This document shows, piece after piece, positions 21,951 to 32,619 of a stretch of 64,000 nt of DNA (position 1 is its first letter; each line of letters opens with the position of its first letter). The position numbers and the translations under genes were made by a program. This DNA is from Bifiguratus adelaidae (taxonomy: Eukaryota > Mucoromycota > Endogonomycetes > Endogonales). The notes under the pieces are model-generated. The model searched no databases. It was not told where the DNA came from and saw only the letters and a program-made list of their open reading frames with translations. The stretch is taken from NCBI GenBank assembly GCA_002261195.1, contig MVBO01000053.1, positions 1 through 64,000 on the forward strand. The letters are read 5' to 3'.

Positions 21951-24797
21951 TTACCAATAACGCGGGGAACGATAGGCAAGCAACTGCAGTTTGTCACGCT
22001 GACGTTCCTCGGCCCACTTTCTAAACCAACGCTCCATGTTTTGTCTAGACTTTTCACTGCCTACGTTGACGGTGGGGATGATGCGGATGACATTGAGACT
22101 GCCGCAAAAGCAGGCGAGCTCACGGAAGGAACTGTGTTCTGAATAGGGAACACCGTAAATCCGGATGTCACCTTGGGGTGAGGTATAGGACGGTACCATG
22201 TCGCGGTAGGTGAAGGGATGAGGTTGTTGTGATACAATGGTGGAGAGGGTGGAATTCTGCATCTTTAGGAGTTGCGCGGCCGTGGGTTTGTAGGTCCAAC
22301 CTGTGGGTCGGAAGGCCAGCACGGATGAAAAAAAGGGTCGAAGACCATGGAGATAGGCGGATAAGGTCTAGAGCATAGAGGATGAGCGCTCGATGAGGAT
22401 GAGCGGCAAATGGACTTACCTCGGGCCGAATGGCCCCAAGAGGCACAACATGCACGGAGGCTTCTCGAGGATTGGATGTTAGTAAACCGTCAATCTCTGG
22501 ATTCTCTTGACACAGCAAGACACGCTTCTTTGCGGAGGTGACATAGATTTTGGATTTGAGGGTCTGTGCGCATCCTGGGAAGCGGTTGTGAATACCAGCT
22601 GCAGTGTCGCTGTTACCTTGCAACTTACTGAGAAACACCTTTTCCTTCCCAATCAGATAGGTACCGATTACTACCAATGGTCGCCTTTTGCCTACTTGTT
22701 TTAGAGCCGTATCGTTTGTTGTCGAAAGGCGTCGATCCGCAAAAGGATCGTATGCCTTGACCTCTTGCACATGTTGCTCCTTCTGCGTTTCTTTAAGGGC
22801 GGCGAAAGCATCAACGACCGCTTTTGGTTCGGATGATTGAGGGTCTGTGGATGATGGCGCTTCTGTGGAGGATTGTACAGGTGCGCTGGACGATGTAGAC
22901 GAGTCGTCGTCATCGGCAATATCTCCTTCGAGTTGCTCCTCGAAATCGCCCAGATCAAAGTCGAAATTGGCCAACGAATCAATCTCTTCATCCACGTCCT
23001 CGTCTACCCTGTCCTCGGATGCCTCCTCTAGCGTAACCTTCAGCTGCAACTCGTTCAGCAACGCTGGCTCCTGTATGCTCTGCGCCGGTTCACTATCCTG
23101 CTGCCCAGAAGATGTTTGCATCCATTTGGCCAGTCCAGTTGGTTGGAGTGCCTGTTCTCCCTCCACATTGCCAAAGACGCGTTGTTGAACCACTCCACTC
23201 ACAGTCTCCACAATTTCTTCTTGAGCCGGAAAAGCGTAGCGTGGATTCAAATAAGTCGTGTCGAGGTAGAGGATATCGATGGGAGGATTTTCGGGTTGTC
23301 TAACGGCGGGATGAAGAAGTTGTTGAGGATTGGCGCGAAAATCACCAGTATGAAGATAACGTAAAAACGGCCTCTGCTTTCCATTTCTAGGTGGTTGAGG
23401 GACCTTGAAGAGAAAGAGGACAGATCCAGGGCAATGGTTGGCGTCGATGCATGTCACAGTCGGTGTATTGGAAGGAATAGGTGCGTTAGGGTTCTCGGGG
23501 TCGTAGGGTACGGGACATTCGACGTCCATGGGAAGTTTGACTATATAAGCTGGATCGACGCTGAGTTGTTGAATCACTAGGTTGGCAGTGACCACGGAAG
23601 CATAGATGGGTCCATGTTTCCAACTTGAGGTGAGACCGCCGTAATGATCCGAGTGAAAGTGTCTGACACAGCGCGTTAGACAGGTTTCCCTAGGTGCAAT
23701 GATATGACTCACGTCAAAAAGTAAGCTGTACATTCGGGGACCTTGCCATATCGGAAGGCATCCACCGTGAAATAAGTGCCTACGTTCTGGAATCAGATCA
23801 TGTTCTTTGTGGACGACAACTCTACGCTCGTACCTGGTAGCTTTTTGTAAAAAGGACAAGGCCGTCTGGCATCAAACCGACTAAGCTTGCCCATATCCCG
23901 AAGCCGTCGATTCTGTTCAATTTCTTTGCGCGGCGGTCCAAACCATTGTCGCTGTAGCTTGTCCTTTGAATGTGGCATCCCTTCTTGCCTGTACCCTGAT
24001 TGAACACCAGGTGCAGCATCTGACGTGGAAGACCATATGCCGGCCACTCGAGATCGAAACTGCGAAAAGACCTGGGACCATTTAGCGGCCGGTACCGGTT
24101 CTGTATTTGGTTCTGGCATGGTTTGTGAAGGTGTTGAGCAGGTGGATGATTCTGGATTGTCGTGAGGGGAAGGGCAAACGTCTGCATACTCTCTGACGTC
24201 AGAGGACGTGGTTCGATCGGCATCTTTTGTGGTATCGAGGCACTGGTTGACGTGAAGCTCGGATTGCTGCAGATCCAGGGACTCCAAAGGCTGCTCGCAT
24301 ACAGGACATCTTTTAAACTCGTCCTGTGATTGCTCTGTGGTTGTTTGTCCCTTGAGTTGAGCAAACAATTCATCAATATTGGTAGGTACAGGTGGCGGCG
24401 GAGGAGAGGTGAAGTCGTTGTTGTCAACGGCCGTGGGTACAGAGCCGTTTCTACCGGAGATATCTTGCCTCGTATGATCGGGGACATCACCGCGGGCGTC
24501 GTTCCGTTGTGCTGAAGAGGATTGAGGAGGATTGGAAGAGACAGGCGTCAGATTGCTCACATCGAAGAGTTGCCAACCGGTATCATCCACAGGAATGTCT
24601 CCAAGGACATCGCTCCGGTCCCTGGACCTTTTTCGACTCGCATACCGTTCAGGTTGGTTGAAATAGTCGAGTAGTGTAGCTGCATTCTCGCCCGATCGCC
24701 CTTGCTCACCATTCACCGGTGAGCTGGTCGATACTGACTTTTGCCGCTTGGCTGTTCCCGTACGTCGAGCATTAGACGTTCGCTTGGACACATTCAT
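21951..24797 (-). CDS. PSO2: DNA interstrand cross-link repair nuclease PSO2/SNM1
   Basis: Metallo-beta-lactamase/beta-CASP 5'-exonuclease that processes interstrand cross-links. Four exons (24797-23834, 23779-23713, 23662-22420, 22367-21951) join to 896 aa. A basic N-terminus (SKRTSNARRTGTAKRQK) looks like a nuclear signal. A UBZ4-type zinc finger is at about 160-185 (CPVCEQPL then LHVNQCLD). The nuclease core begins YFTVDAFRYG, with LTHFHSDHYGGL as the metal motif, ANHCPGSVLFLF, YLHTGDFRANP and YLDTTYLNPRYAF. The beta-CASP half has VVIGTYLIGKEKVFL and YGVPYSEHSSFREL. Between the halves, roughly residues 480-640, is a long acidic Asp/Glu/Ser insert unusual for the family. It diverges from the PAP2 gene with 33 bp between start codons. 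Confidence 0.93.
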
Positions 24798-24830
24798 ACT
24801 CGCGCTACCCGTCAATACTCTACAAGCCCA

Positions 24831-25956
24831 ATGAAGAACTCGCTCACCACCTCAATGTCTTTCTCCAAGATACCTGCCGCAGCAAACAGGTGGTCCAAAT
24901 TCGATCTTGGCATGGAAATGAACGCGCTCAACGAGAGAGACTTGTTTATAGAAGAAGAAGGACAAGCATTGGAGCCTACAGAGTCACCTGAGGAACTCTT
25001 GTACCATCACATCTCACAGTATACTCTCTTCAGCTGGTGGTCATGGCTTTACCTGGTGGATTGGATGACTTGCATTGGACTGACCTTGGTTGCTTACGTG
25101 GTTGACGCGACCGTGTACCCACACGAACGCGAGATTGATCATGACGATCACACAATACAACACGCTCATCATCCTTCTACAGTATCGGGTGCAGCCAACA
25201 ATGTCTTTGCCATGCTGTTGCCAGCCTGTGCCTTTCTAGCCTACAATCTCGGCGTCTTTTCTCGCGTATGGGGAGGGTTGCATGGTTGGAAGGGCTATCG
25301 AGTGCAACGTAATCAATTGATGGGATTTCTATCGCATGACTTGCATCATGCTCTCCTGGGATTGATGGCCAGTGTGAGTATAACGCGATTGATCACAACG
25401 GTAGTGAAATTGCTGGTTGGTAAGTTGGTCCGTTGGTCCGCGCTTGTAAAAGACGTCGACTCAACGTTGTCTTAGGCCGACTACGACCCGATTTCATGGC
25501 CAGATGTGCCTGGAGTATCCTTGAACAGAAATGTGCTGGCGATCCTGACAGTATCCGGGATGGTCGAAAATCCTTTCCATCTGGTAAGCCTCACATCCTT
25601 TGCTTTGCAAAGTCGTGCACATACTCAGCAGGCGTTTAGGCCATTCATCCATCGCATTTGCTGGATATGCCTATCTGGCCTTGTATCTCGCCTCCAAGCT
25701 TCTCCGAACATCGTCGTCCCCTCCTCGATTGCCCAAACTGCTTCTTGTCCTCTCGCCTCTAGCCATAGCCACCTGGATTGCTCTCACACGAGTAGCCGAT
25801 TATCGACACCATTGGCAAGATGTGGTGGCAGGCAGTGCTTTAGGGTCCATTGTCTCCTACGTATCCTTTCGTCTCTACTTTTATGCCATCCTACCCTTTC
25901 ACTATCAAATGATATGGCGCGACCAGCGAGTGATAGGCGTCGGCTTGGCCAAGTAG
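24831..25956 (+). CDS. PAP2-family lipid phosphate phosphatase (DPP1/LPP1 type)
   Basis: Integral-membrane phosphatase acting on phosphatidate or diacylglycerol pyrophosphate. Three exons (24831-25419, 25476-25583, 25640-25956) join to 337 aa. The three catalytic motifs are split across exons: KLLVGRLRPDF (motif 1), FPSGHSSIAFAGYAY (motif 2, with the exon junction inside PSGH) and TRVADYRHHWQDVVAGS (motif 3 with the His nucleophile). About six hydrophobic spans are visible, including WLYLVDWMTCIGLTLVAYVV. A ~60 aa polar N-terminus precedes the first span. The next gene, mS41, starts just 8 nt after this stop codon. Confidence 0.92.
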
Positions 25957-25964
25957 AATTTTTG

Positions 25965-26467
25965 ATGCTGCGACAACTGAGTCGACTTGGACAGATTCGC
26001 CTTGCCCATCACGGGGTACATTCACCTCTTGTCAAGGCTGTGCCCTCTCGGCAAGGTATGCATCGCCGAATTGACTGTAGGATAGCTCGCTCACACGGCC
26101 AATGACCTCGACTAGGTGGACTAGATCATGTCGAGTTTCTCAAACGGATTGGACGAGGTTGTGAGGATGCCGCAGAAAAGTTCAAGGACTGGAATCACTT
26201 GTTTACTGCCGATAGTTTGGAAATGAAGAAGGATCTTGGCTTGGATACAAAGCAACGCAAGTAAGTTGAACGAGCGCCTGTTACTTTACTTGCACCATGC
26301 TTATAATATTCGGTGTGATTGGGTTCTATTAGATGGATCTTGGCGTGGACAGAACAATACAGGTAAGCATGGTTCATACATCTAGAGTCGTCCAACTCAT
26401 GCGCATGGTCGATAGAATGGGAAGAATGCCATACACTATACCTAGCAAACCGCCAAAGAAGAAGTAA
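25965..26467 (+). CDS. FYV4: Mitochondrial small-subunit ribosomal protein mS41
   Basis: Four short exons (25965-26055, 26116-26260, 26333-26362, 26416-26467) join to 105 aa. MLRQLSRLGQIRLAHHG is a basic, amphipathic mitochondrial presequence. The IGR/SAM-like domain follows: FLKRIGRGCEDAAEKFKDWN, then the LFTADS and LKW-type tail RKWILAWTEQYRMG. The IGRGC motif is the family hallmark. Yeast Fyv4 is a subunit of the mitoribosomal small subunit. Exon 3 is only 30 nt. The start is certain from the presequence, which makes the 8-nt distance from the upstream stop codon real rather than a mis-called start. Confidence 0.88.
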
Positions 26468-26696
26468 AAAATGCCATCTTCTTATTCTCTCTGTATCAAC
26501 ACATACTTATAGACAGACCCTTCCCTTTTTTCCTTCCATAACATCTTTTCTCACACTCACTCGCTGGATCTTTCGTTCTTTTGTATACTCCTCCTCTCTC
26601 ACACGCTCACCCTCCCGTTTGACGCGAGGTGATTTGAAAAAATAAAACGGTTTGAGCGCGCGTCCTTTTTTTCTTCTCACTTCCTCTCTTCACGCG

Positions 26697-29600
26697 ATGG
26701 AGGCTGTGTATGCAGCGTTGAATGGAACACTTTCCAGTGATGCGCAAGAACGGATAGAGGCAGAGAATACTCTTAAGACCTTAGCTGGTTCATCAGGTAT
26801 GGAATGAGCGGGGAATGCTGGAGAAACGGTACCTGACTCGTTAGTAGAGTATCCCGTGAGTTTGGCCCATATAACGTTGGCACAGGAAGTACTGCTGCAT
26901 GTGCGCCAGATATCCTTTTATATCTTTCCATTTGCCACCTTTTTGCTTGACGTGTAAGGATCTCCTTGACTCACTAACACGCCTCAGCTCTCTTACTCAA
27001 GAATTACATTGATACGCATTGGTCGGCCAAGTTGGAAAAGTACATGGGACCTGAACCGACTGAAGAGGTGAGGGTGCTCGTGCATAATATAGAGGGGATC
27101 CTAAAGCGACCGATTAGAGCAAGGCCATTGTGAGAGAAAGAGCGATTCGAGGTCTTTCAGAGCCTGAGACCAAGATCCGGATTGTTTGTGTAGGTATTGG
27201 CAAGTGGCCTTAGGTGAGGTTGCGTTCTTATGGTGTTCGACAGGCTTCAGTGGTGTCCAAGATTGCGCATAATGATTGGCCCGAGGATTGGCCGAATCTG
27301 TTCGATGGGCTTTTGGGCTTGGTGCGCAATGGCAATGACGATGAAGTACACGGAGCGATGCGCGTCCTTTCGGGTAGGTGCTGTAGAATTAGATACTGTA
27401 TGGTACAGCCTGTCTGACGTACCTGATCTGTGCAGAATTTGTCACCAACGATGTGACGGATCAACAATTCCCACAGATTGCACCAGCTCTTTGTCCGGAG
27501 CTCTTGCGCATTCTTGTGGATCCTTCGGTGAGTACATCCCGTGTGTAGGATGCCTTTGCTGCCATGGTAACTGCGCAAAATAGTCTTTTAGCTACCGGAC
27601 AAGAGGTCGTGCCATTGCCATTTTCCGACATTGTGTGGAGATGCTGTTCACCTTGAAAGAGGAACACCCGAATGTCGCCGATCATTTTCTGGCCCCGCTC
27701 ATGTCAAGCTGGATGGATGCGTTTTTGGCAGTGCTTAGTGCGCACATTACTAGCGATAAGCCAGAGGAACAAGCACAAGATTATGGACTAAAACTCGAGG
27801 TGATCAAGGTAAGCCTGGCGCATGGCCCATCTGCAAAGCGGGCGATTGACATGCTGTCCTTCTTAGACGTTGAACCTCATCATGCAAGGATTCGGCAAGT
27901 ATATCGTACCCTATCTCGGGCGCTGCCTCGAGCCCATTTGGCGCGATCTGTTGGAGTTGAGGCAGCGTTTCCTTAACGAATACGTGATTGCATCCGATGT
28001 CGATCATCCCACCTATCAAGATTCGGACGGTGATGCCTATGGCTTTGAACCTTTATTGTACGCATCCTTTGAGTTTCTGGGTCTGGCCTGCCGAAAGAAG
28101 GGCGCAAGAGAGATTTTTCTGGGTGCAGATGGACGAGGGGCTTTCCTGGAAGAGGTGGTCTACACCTGCATCACGTATATGCAAATGACCGAGGAGCAAG
28201 TGGATACATGGCTATCGGACGCCAATCAATATGTGGCCGACGAGGAAGAGGATTCCTTTGCCTACAATATTCGCATTGCCTCAACCGATCTGCTCTTTGT
28301 GAGTCCATCATCCATTTTTGCTTGCGCTGACTGATCTCCTGCTGTAGGTCATGCTGCAAAAGTACCCGCAAAACTTATTTCTCGCATTAAGCCAAGCGAC
28401 GCAACGGCATTTGACCGAATCGAACCAGCAGCGCGCGGCAAACAAGCCCGAGTGGTGGAAGGTTCAGGAAGCGTGTTTGCTTGCTATCGGAAAGGCGTCA
28501 GATGAACTTGTCGAAAGCCTCCAGGATTCCTCGAGCGGCATACAATTCGATCTCGAAGGACTTTTCCAGCACGTGGTGCTGGAGAGCATGAGGGACATGG
28601 AGCATCCCTTCCGCCAAGGACGGGCATTCGTATTTGCCTCGGAGTTCGCCAGCATCTTGCCAGCTCATCTTTCTTCGCAGTACGTTGCCGCCGCTGCTAC
28701 CGCGCTTCAGACTCCAGACGCTTCCATCCCTGTGCGCGCGTCAGCTTTGCGTGCGCTTAACAACTATTGTAAGCATCTGGATGTTGACATTGTCAAGCCG
28801 CATGCCGAGACAATCCTATCCGGCGCTTGTCAGCTTCTTCCACATGCGTCAGAGGATTCGTTGATCTTGGTCGTAGAAACGCTCATGTCTGCTGCCAAGC
28901 TCGACGAGCAAGTCACCGCGCAATCAGAGAGCGTGGTCGTTCCGCTGATACTCGACGTTTGGAAGAAGAATCCAGCGGATCATGTGATTCCTGGCATCAT
29001 CATGGATCTCATTGAAAGTCTCGCCAAACTACCGATGGTTTACCCTGGCTTGTCCGCTCGCACTTTGCCCGTCTTGCATTCGATTCTCGTCAGTGGAACG
29101 AACGACGACCCTGCCGTTTCGTCAGCCATTAACCTGGTTACTGGGCTGATCCGAGGTGGCACATCGCCCTTGCCCATCGACTACTCTCAACAAATCTTTC
29201 CACCCATAATGCATATTCTGATGAAGACAGACGACCGTGACATTCTTCAAAGCGGCCAAGATCTGCTGAAAAACTTCATTGCAAAGGATTGTGACAATCT
29301 ACTGGCCTATCGAGATGCGGAAGGCAACTCTGGATTGGAGATGATCATGCATTTCGTTGCCAAACTTTTGGATCCTCAACAGTCCGAGTCAGCGGCTCTC
29401 TTCGTAGGAGATGTGGTGATTAAGCTTATCAAGAAAGCGGGCAACAATATCAACCATGTCCTGCCGGACCTTTTGCGAGCGATTGTCCAACGCCTAAAAG
29501 CAGCTGCAACGCCTACATTTACGCAATCACTCGTTTTGGTCTTTGCCCATCTCATCAACTCACAAATGGAGACCGTCATCAACTTTTTGGCTGATCTTCA

Positions 29601-30275
29601 AGTGCAAGGACAAAGCGGTCTGGAGACACTCATGAATGCCTGGTGTGATAATGCAGAATCATTCCAAGGCGAATACTCGCAAAAAGTGAGCGCAGTCGCC
29701 CTCTCCAATCTATTCATTAGCGGTGATCAACGGTTGGCTGCTCTTCAGGTCAAAGGCGATCTCATACCCAATGATGATGGCAAGATTATGACGAGAAGTC
29801 GTACCAAGAAAGCGCCTGATCAGTACACGCAATTGGCTTTACCCGTCAAGATCATCAAGATGCTTGTCAGCGATTTGCAAGATGCGATAGATGCCGATCG
29901 ACCTGAAGGCGATGAGGAGGAAGAAGAGTCGGAGGATGAGGTGTCTGGACAAGACTGGGAAGACGTGGAAGATTCTCCCTTTGTACCCGCTGAAGAGTTT
30001 GCCTTCCTTTCCGACTTTCTCGAAGGTGGCATCGACTTTGAGGAAGATACCGAGGAAAACGATCCTGATCTGGCCACTGACCCGATCTACCAAATGAATT
30101 TGAAGGTGCGTTTGCTTGTTGCCTTGATGAGCATGGACTCATGGATCGATAGGACTTTTTAATGACTACATTCAAACAATGTGCCTCCAACAACACCAAT
30201 CATTTCGTTGACATTTGTCAACATTACCTCAATGGCGAAGAACAGGAGAGAATCAACATGGTCATGAACTCTTGA
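26697..30275 (+). CDS. Importin-9 / KAP114-type nuclear import receptor
   Basis: Karyopherin-beta that carries histones, TBP and ribosomal proteins into the nucleus. Ten exons (26697-26796, 26848-26909, 26981-27067, 27118-27189, 27244-27373, 27436-27527, 27584-27808, 27867-28298, 28348-30105, 30153-30275) join to 1026 aa, the expected size. The importin N-terminal domain is clear: QEVLLHVRQASALLLKNYID, then THW, SKIAHNDWPEDWPNLF and EVHGAMRVLSEF. The rest is HEAT repeats. A strongly acidic loop (EEEEESEDEVSGQDWEDVED) lies near residue 920, as in IPO9 and Kap114. The second intron is an AT-AC type, annotated separately. Confidence 0.93.
26910..26980 (+). other. U12-type AT-AC intron within the importin-9 gene
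   Basis: The intron begins ATATCCTTTT directly after the CAG codon of VRQ and ends AC at 26979-26980. The element TCCTTGAC at 26963-26970 matches the U12 branch-site consensus exactly, and its adenosine at 26969 is 11 nt from the 3' end, inside the narrow spacing this class needs. Removing it restores VRQASALLLKNY with the same spacing as the importin-9 family (VRQ to LK). No GT-AG solution gives that frame; the tempting GTAAGG at 26954 leaves the wrong phase. The 5' element, branch element, spacing and protein frame all agree. Confidence 0.9.
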
Positions 30276-30309
30276 TCAAATTGTCACATACCCTATATAG
30301 CATGCTAAT

Positions 30310-31287
30310 CTACAAGTTGGCCTTCCCCGGCTCTACCTTTCGCACTCCATCCACCTTGCCTTGCTTCTCAAAGACAGCAATGGCCAATTGTGCTACCTTG
30401 TCGCCCCACTCTTGTACAAAATGTCCCGCTTCTTCAATTTCTGCGTAATAGCATCCATTCTTCCAAATTTGAGCAAGACCTTTCATCACCGGAGGTCCAA
30501 GCACCGGATCCTGCTGTCCGCATGCCATAAAGACATCGGTATCCCTAAACATATCGGATGTCTTGTACATGTGTAGACTGGCCTTGGAGATATCCACTCC
30601 TTCCATATCTTCCCGTATCATCACAAGGTTGGGAAACCGTCTCACACCCGCCTTATAATTCATGTTTGGATAGGGTGCGTCATAGGCATCAATCTCCGCC
30701 TTGGAGAGATGGCGACATCCTCTTCCAATCACCGCGCCAATCTTCATATCCGGCGATCGATTCGTAAAGGCGAGCCAATCGAGAAACCCTTGGGTCGGTT
30801 TCGCGCTCACCCCAAGGGTGGTGTTCATGACGATCAATCGCTTGTACCTGGATGGTTCATCGATAGGTAGTGTCAAACCGAGTAAACCGCCCCAATCCTG
30901 AACCACGAGGGTAATATTGGTCAAATCCAATGTCTTGACAAAGTGCAAGAGAGCATCCCGATGAAACGTAAAGGTGTAATCGGCATCTCGACTCGGTTTA
31001 TCACTTCGACCGAACCCAAACAAGTCTGGCGCCACCACCCGTCGCGAAGGTACCTTTGTCGTGGTGGTATAGTTGAGCAATGGAGGAATCATCTTACGGT
31101 AGAGAAAAGACCAGGTGGGTTGACCGTGAAGACAGAGAAAAGTCTCGGTACCGTCACCCACTCGTTCATCGATATAGGCCATGCGTAAGTTACCATAGGT
31201 AAGGTACTTGGCTTCATAGCCAAAGTTAGGTACCTGCTCAAAGCGTTCTTCTGGCGTGCGTAGAAAGGGAACGTTGGGAGGAGACAT
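30310..31287 (-). CDS. Haloalkane dehalogenase (subfamily I alpha/beta hydrolase)
   Basis: Hydrolase that cleaves carbon-halogen bonds by a covalent ester on Asp. A single exon encodes 325 aa. FLRTPEERFEQVPNFGYEA and YRKMIPPLL are typical of subfamily I dehalogenases. The oxyanion site is LCLHGQPTWSFLYRK, the nucleophile is the Asp of VVQDWGGLLGLTLP, and the catalytic His is in EEAGHFVQEWGD. PDLFGFGRSDKPSRDADYTF is also diagnostic. The acid Asp is probably in ACGQQDPVLGPPV. The nearest well-known homologues are bacterial. The lack of introns contrasts with the intron-rich neighbours and suggests transfer. An epoxide hydrolase is the alternative but lacks this nucleophile context. Confidence 0.88.
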   Translation of the reverse strand: MSPPNVPFLRTPEERFEQVPNFGYEAKYLTYGNLRMAYIDERVGDGTETFLCLHGQPTWSFLYRKMIPPLLNYTTTTKVPSRRVVAPDLFGFGRSDKPSRDADYTFTFHRDALLHFVKTLDLTNITLVVQDWGGLLGLTLPIDEPSRYKRLIVMNTTLGVSAKPTQGFLDWLAFTNRSPDMKIGAVIGRGCRHLSKAEIDAYDAPYPNMNYKAGVRRFPNLVMIREDMEGVDISKASLHMYKTSDMFRDTDVFMACGQQDPVLGPPVMKGLAQIWKNGCYYAEIEEAGHFVQEWGDKVAQLAIAVFEKQGKVDGVRKVEPGKANL

Positions 31288-31346
31288 TGGCAGTGAAAGA
31301 GAGTGTTCCAATTGTGAAGTGTGACCGATTTGTCAATGTGAATTTG

Positions 31347-32536
31347 ATGGTGCGCACTGTGTTGATTACTGGAGCGTCAAGGTAAGGACGTCATGAGGGG
31401 AGACGAGAGACTGTGGAGCTCACGAGTGGCTAACATGGTTGTGTTTAGGGGTATCGGTTTGGCCATTGCGCTTCGCTGTGCCAAGGAAGGTGCCAATATC
31501 TGCTTGTTGGCCAAAACAGCTACCCCGCAGCCAAACGTAAGTGTCTGTCAAGGCGCATCGTGCAGGGGACCGCAAGGCTCACAACTGTATGTGAATAGCT
31601 TCCGGGAACCATCTATACAGCGGCCAAAGAGATCGAAGCTGCTGGCGGAAAGGCACTGCCCATCCTTTGCGATATTCGCGATGCCGATGCGGTAGAGAAG
31701 GCGATTAAGCAATGCGTGGATACGTTTGGGGGCATTGATGTGCTCATCAATAATGCGAGCGCCATCTCACTTACCGATACAGAGAGTACGCCGATCAAAA
31801 AGTATGATTTAATGCATTCCATCAATGGCCGAGGCACCTGGGTCACCTCCAAGGTAAAATTGTTTGTCAGCATGTCTTCGTTGCTGACAGCTGTTCTCAG
31901 TTGGCGCTGCCCTACTTGAAAAAGTCTAAAAATAATCCTCACATCTTGACCATCTCACCACCCTTGAGCTTTCAAGAATCCTTCTTTCGCAATCATGTCA
32001 CCTACAGTATATCGAAATACAACATGTCTCTGGTGACCTTTGGACTTGCCGGCGAATTGCGCGAGTACGGTGTGGGATGCAATTCTCTTTGGCCTGCGTC
32101 TGCCGTGGATACAGCCGCGGTGCGTAATATTGCTGGAGGTCCCGAGACCGCGGTACGGTCAAGGTAAGAGCCAAGGAAGAGCCGTGTGATGCAAATGTTC
32201 TAATGTTTTGCAGAACACCAGCTATCATGGCGGATGCCGCCTACCGCATCATTTCCAAGCCTGGTCATGTCTTTAGGTGTGTTTTATTGCACAAGACTGT
32301 CTACTCATTTTTTCGCCCTCTAACCTGAGCATAGTGGTAACTTTCTGATTGACGAACTCTTTTTAAGACAAGAGGGTGTCGACAACTTGGATCAATATTC
32401 GGTGGACAAGAACTGTACCGAACTCGCGCCAGACTTTTTCGTTGATGAAGCAGACTACGATCGTATTGAGCAGCTGCGTAGTGCTGCGGATGCACAAGGA
32501 AAGCCCGGGAATCGTGGTAGAATAGCGAAATTGTGA
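31347..32536 (+). CDS. Short-chain dehydrogenase/reductase, HSDL2-like
   Basis: NAD(P)-dependent oxidoreductase. Six exons (31347-31381, 31449-31536, 31599-31853, 31901-32163, 32214-32276, 32335-32536) join to 301 aa. The Rossmann motif is TVLITGASRGIGLAIALRCA; GGIDVLINNASAISL follows. The catalytic pair is in TYSISKYNMSLVTFGLAGEL (YxxxK). LPGTIYTAAKEIEAAGGKAL, NGRGTWVTSK and FLRQEGVDNLDQYSVD match HSDL2, a probable peroxisomal or mitochondrial enzyme. The C-terminal SCP2 sterol-carrier domain of animal HSDL2 is missing and no peroxisomal SKL is seen (the protein ends AKL, a weak variant). The substrate is unknown. Confidence 0.87.
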
Positions 32537-32619
32537 AGGTGTTCCAAAAAGCCAAGGCGCTCGTAAAGACACGTGATATCATTCATCGAAGTTGCGACGC
32601 GTCTTTCATTGTTCCTGTT

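Noticed and set aside
26954-26959. GTAAGG as donor for the second importin-9 intron
   Set aside because: It leaves two bases of a codon and adds an unrelated hydrophobic stretch; the downstream frame does not match, unlike the AT-AC solution.
29820-30199. Three Ser/Pro-rich frames antisense to the end of importin-9
   Set aside because: They mirror the acidic Glu/Asp codons of the importin tail; no independent support.
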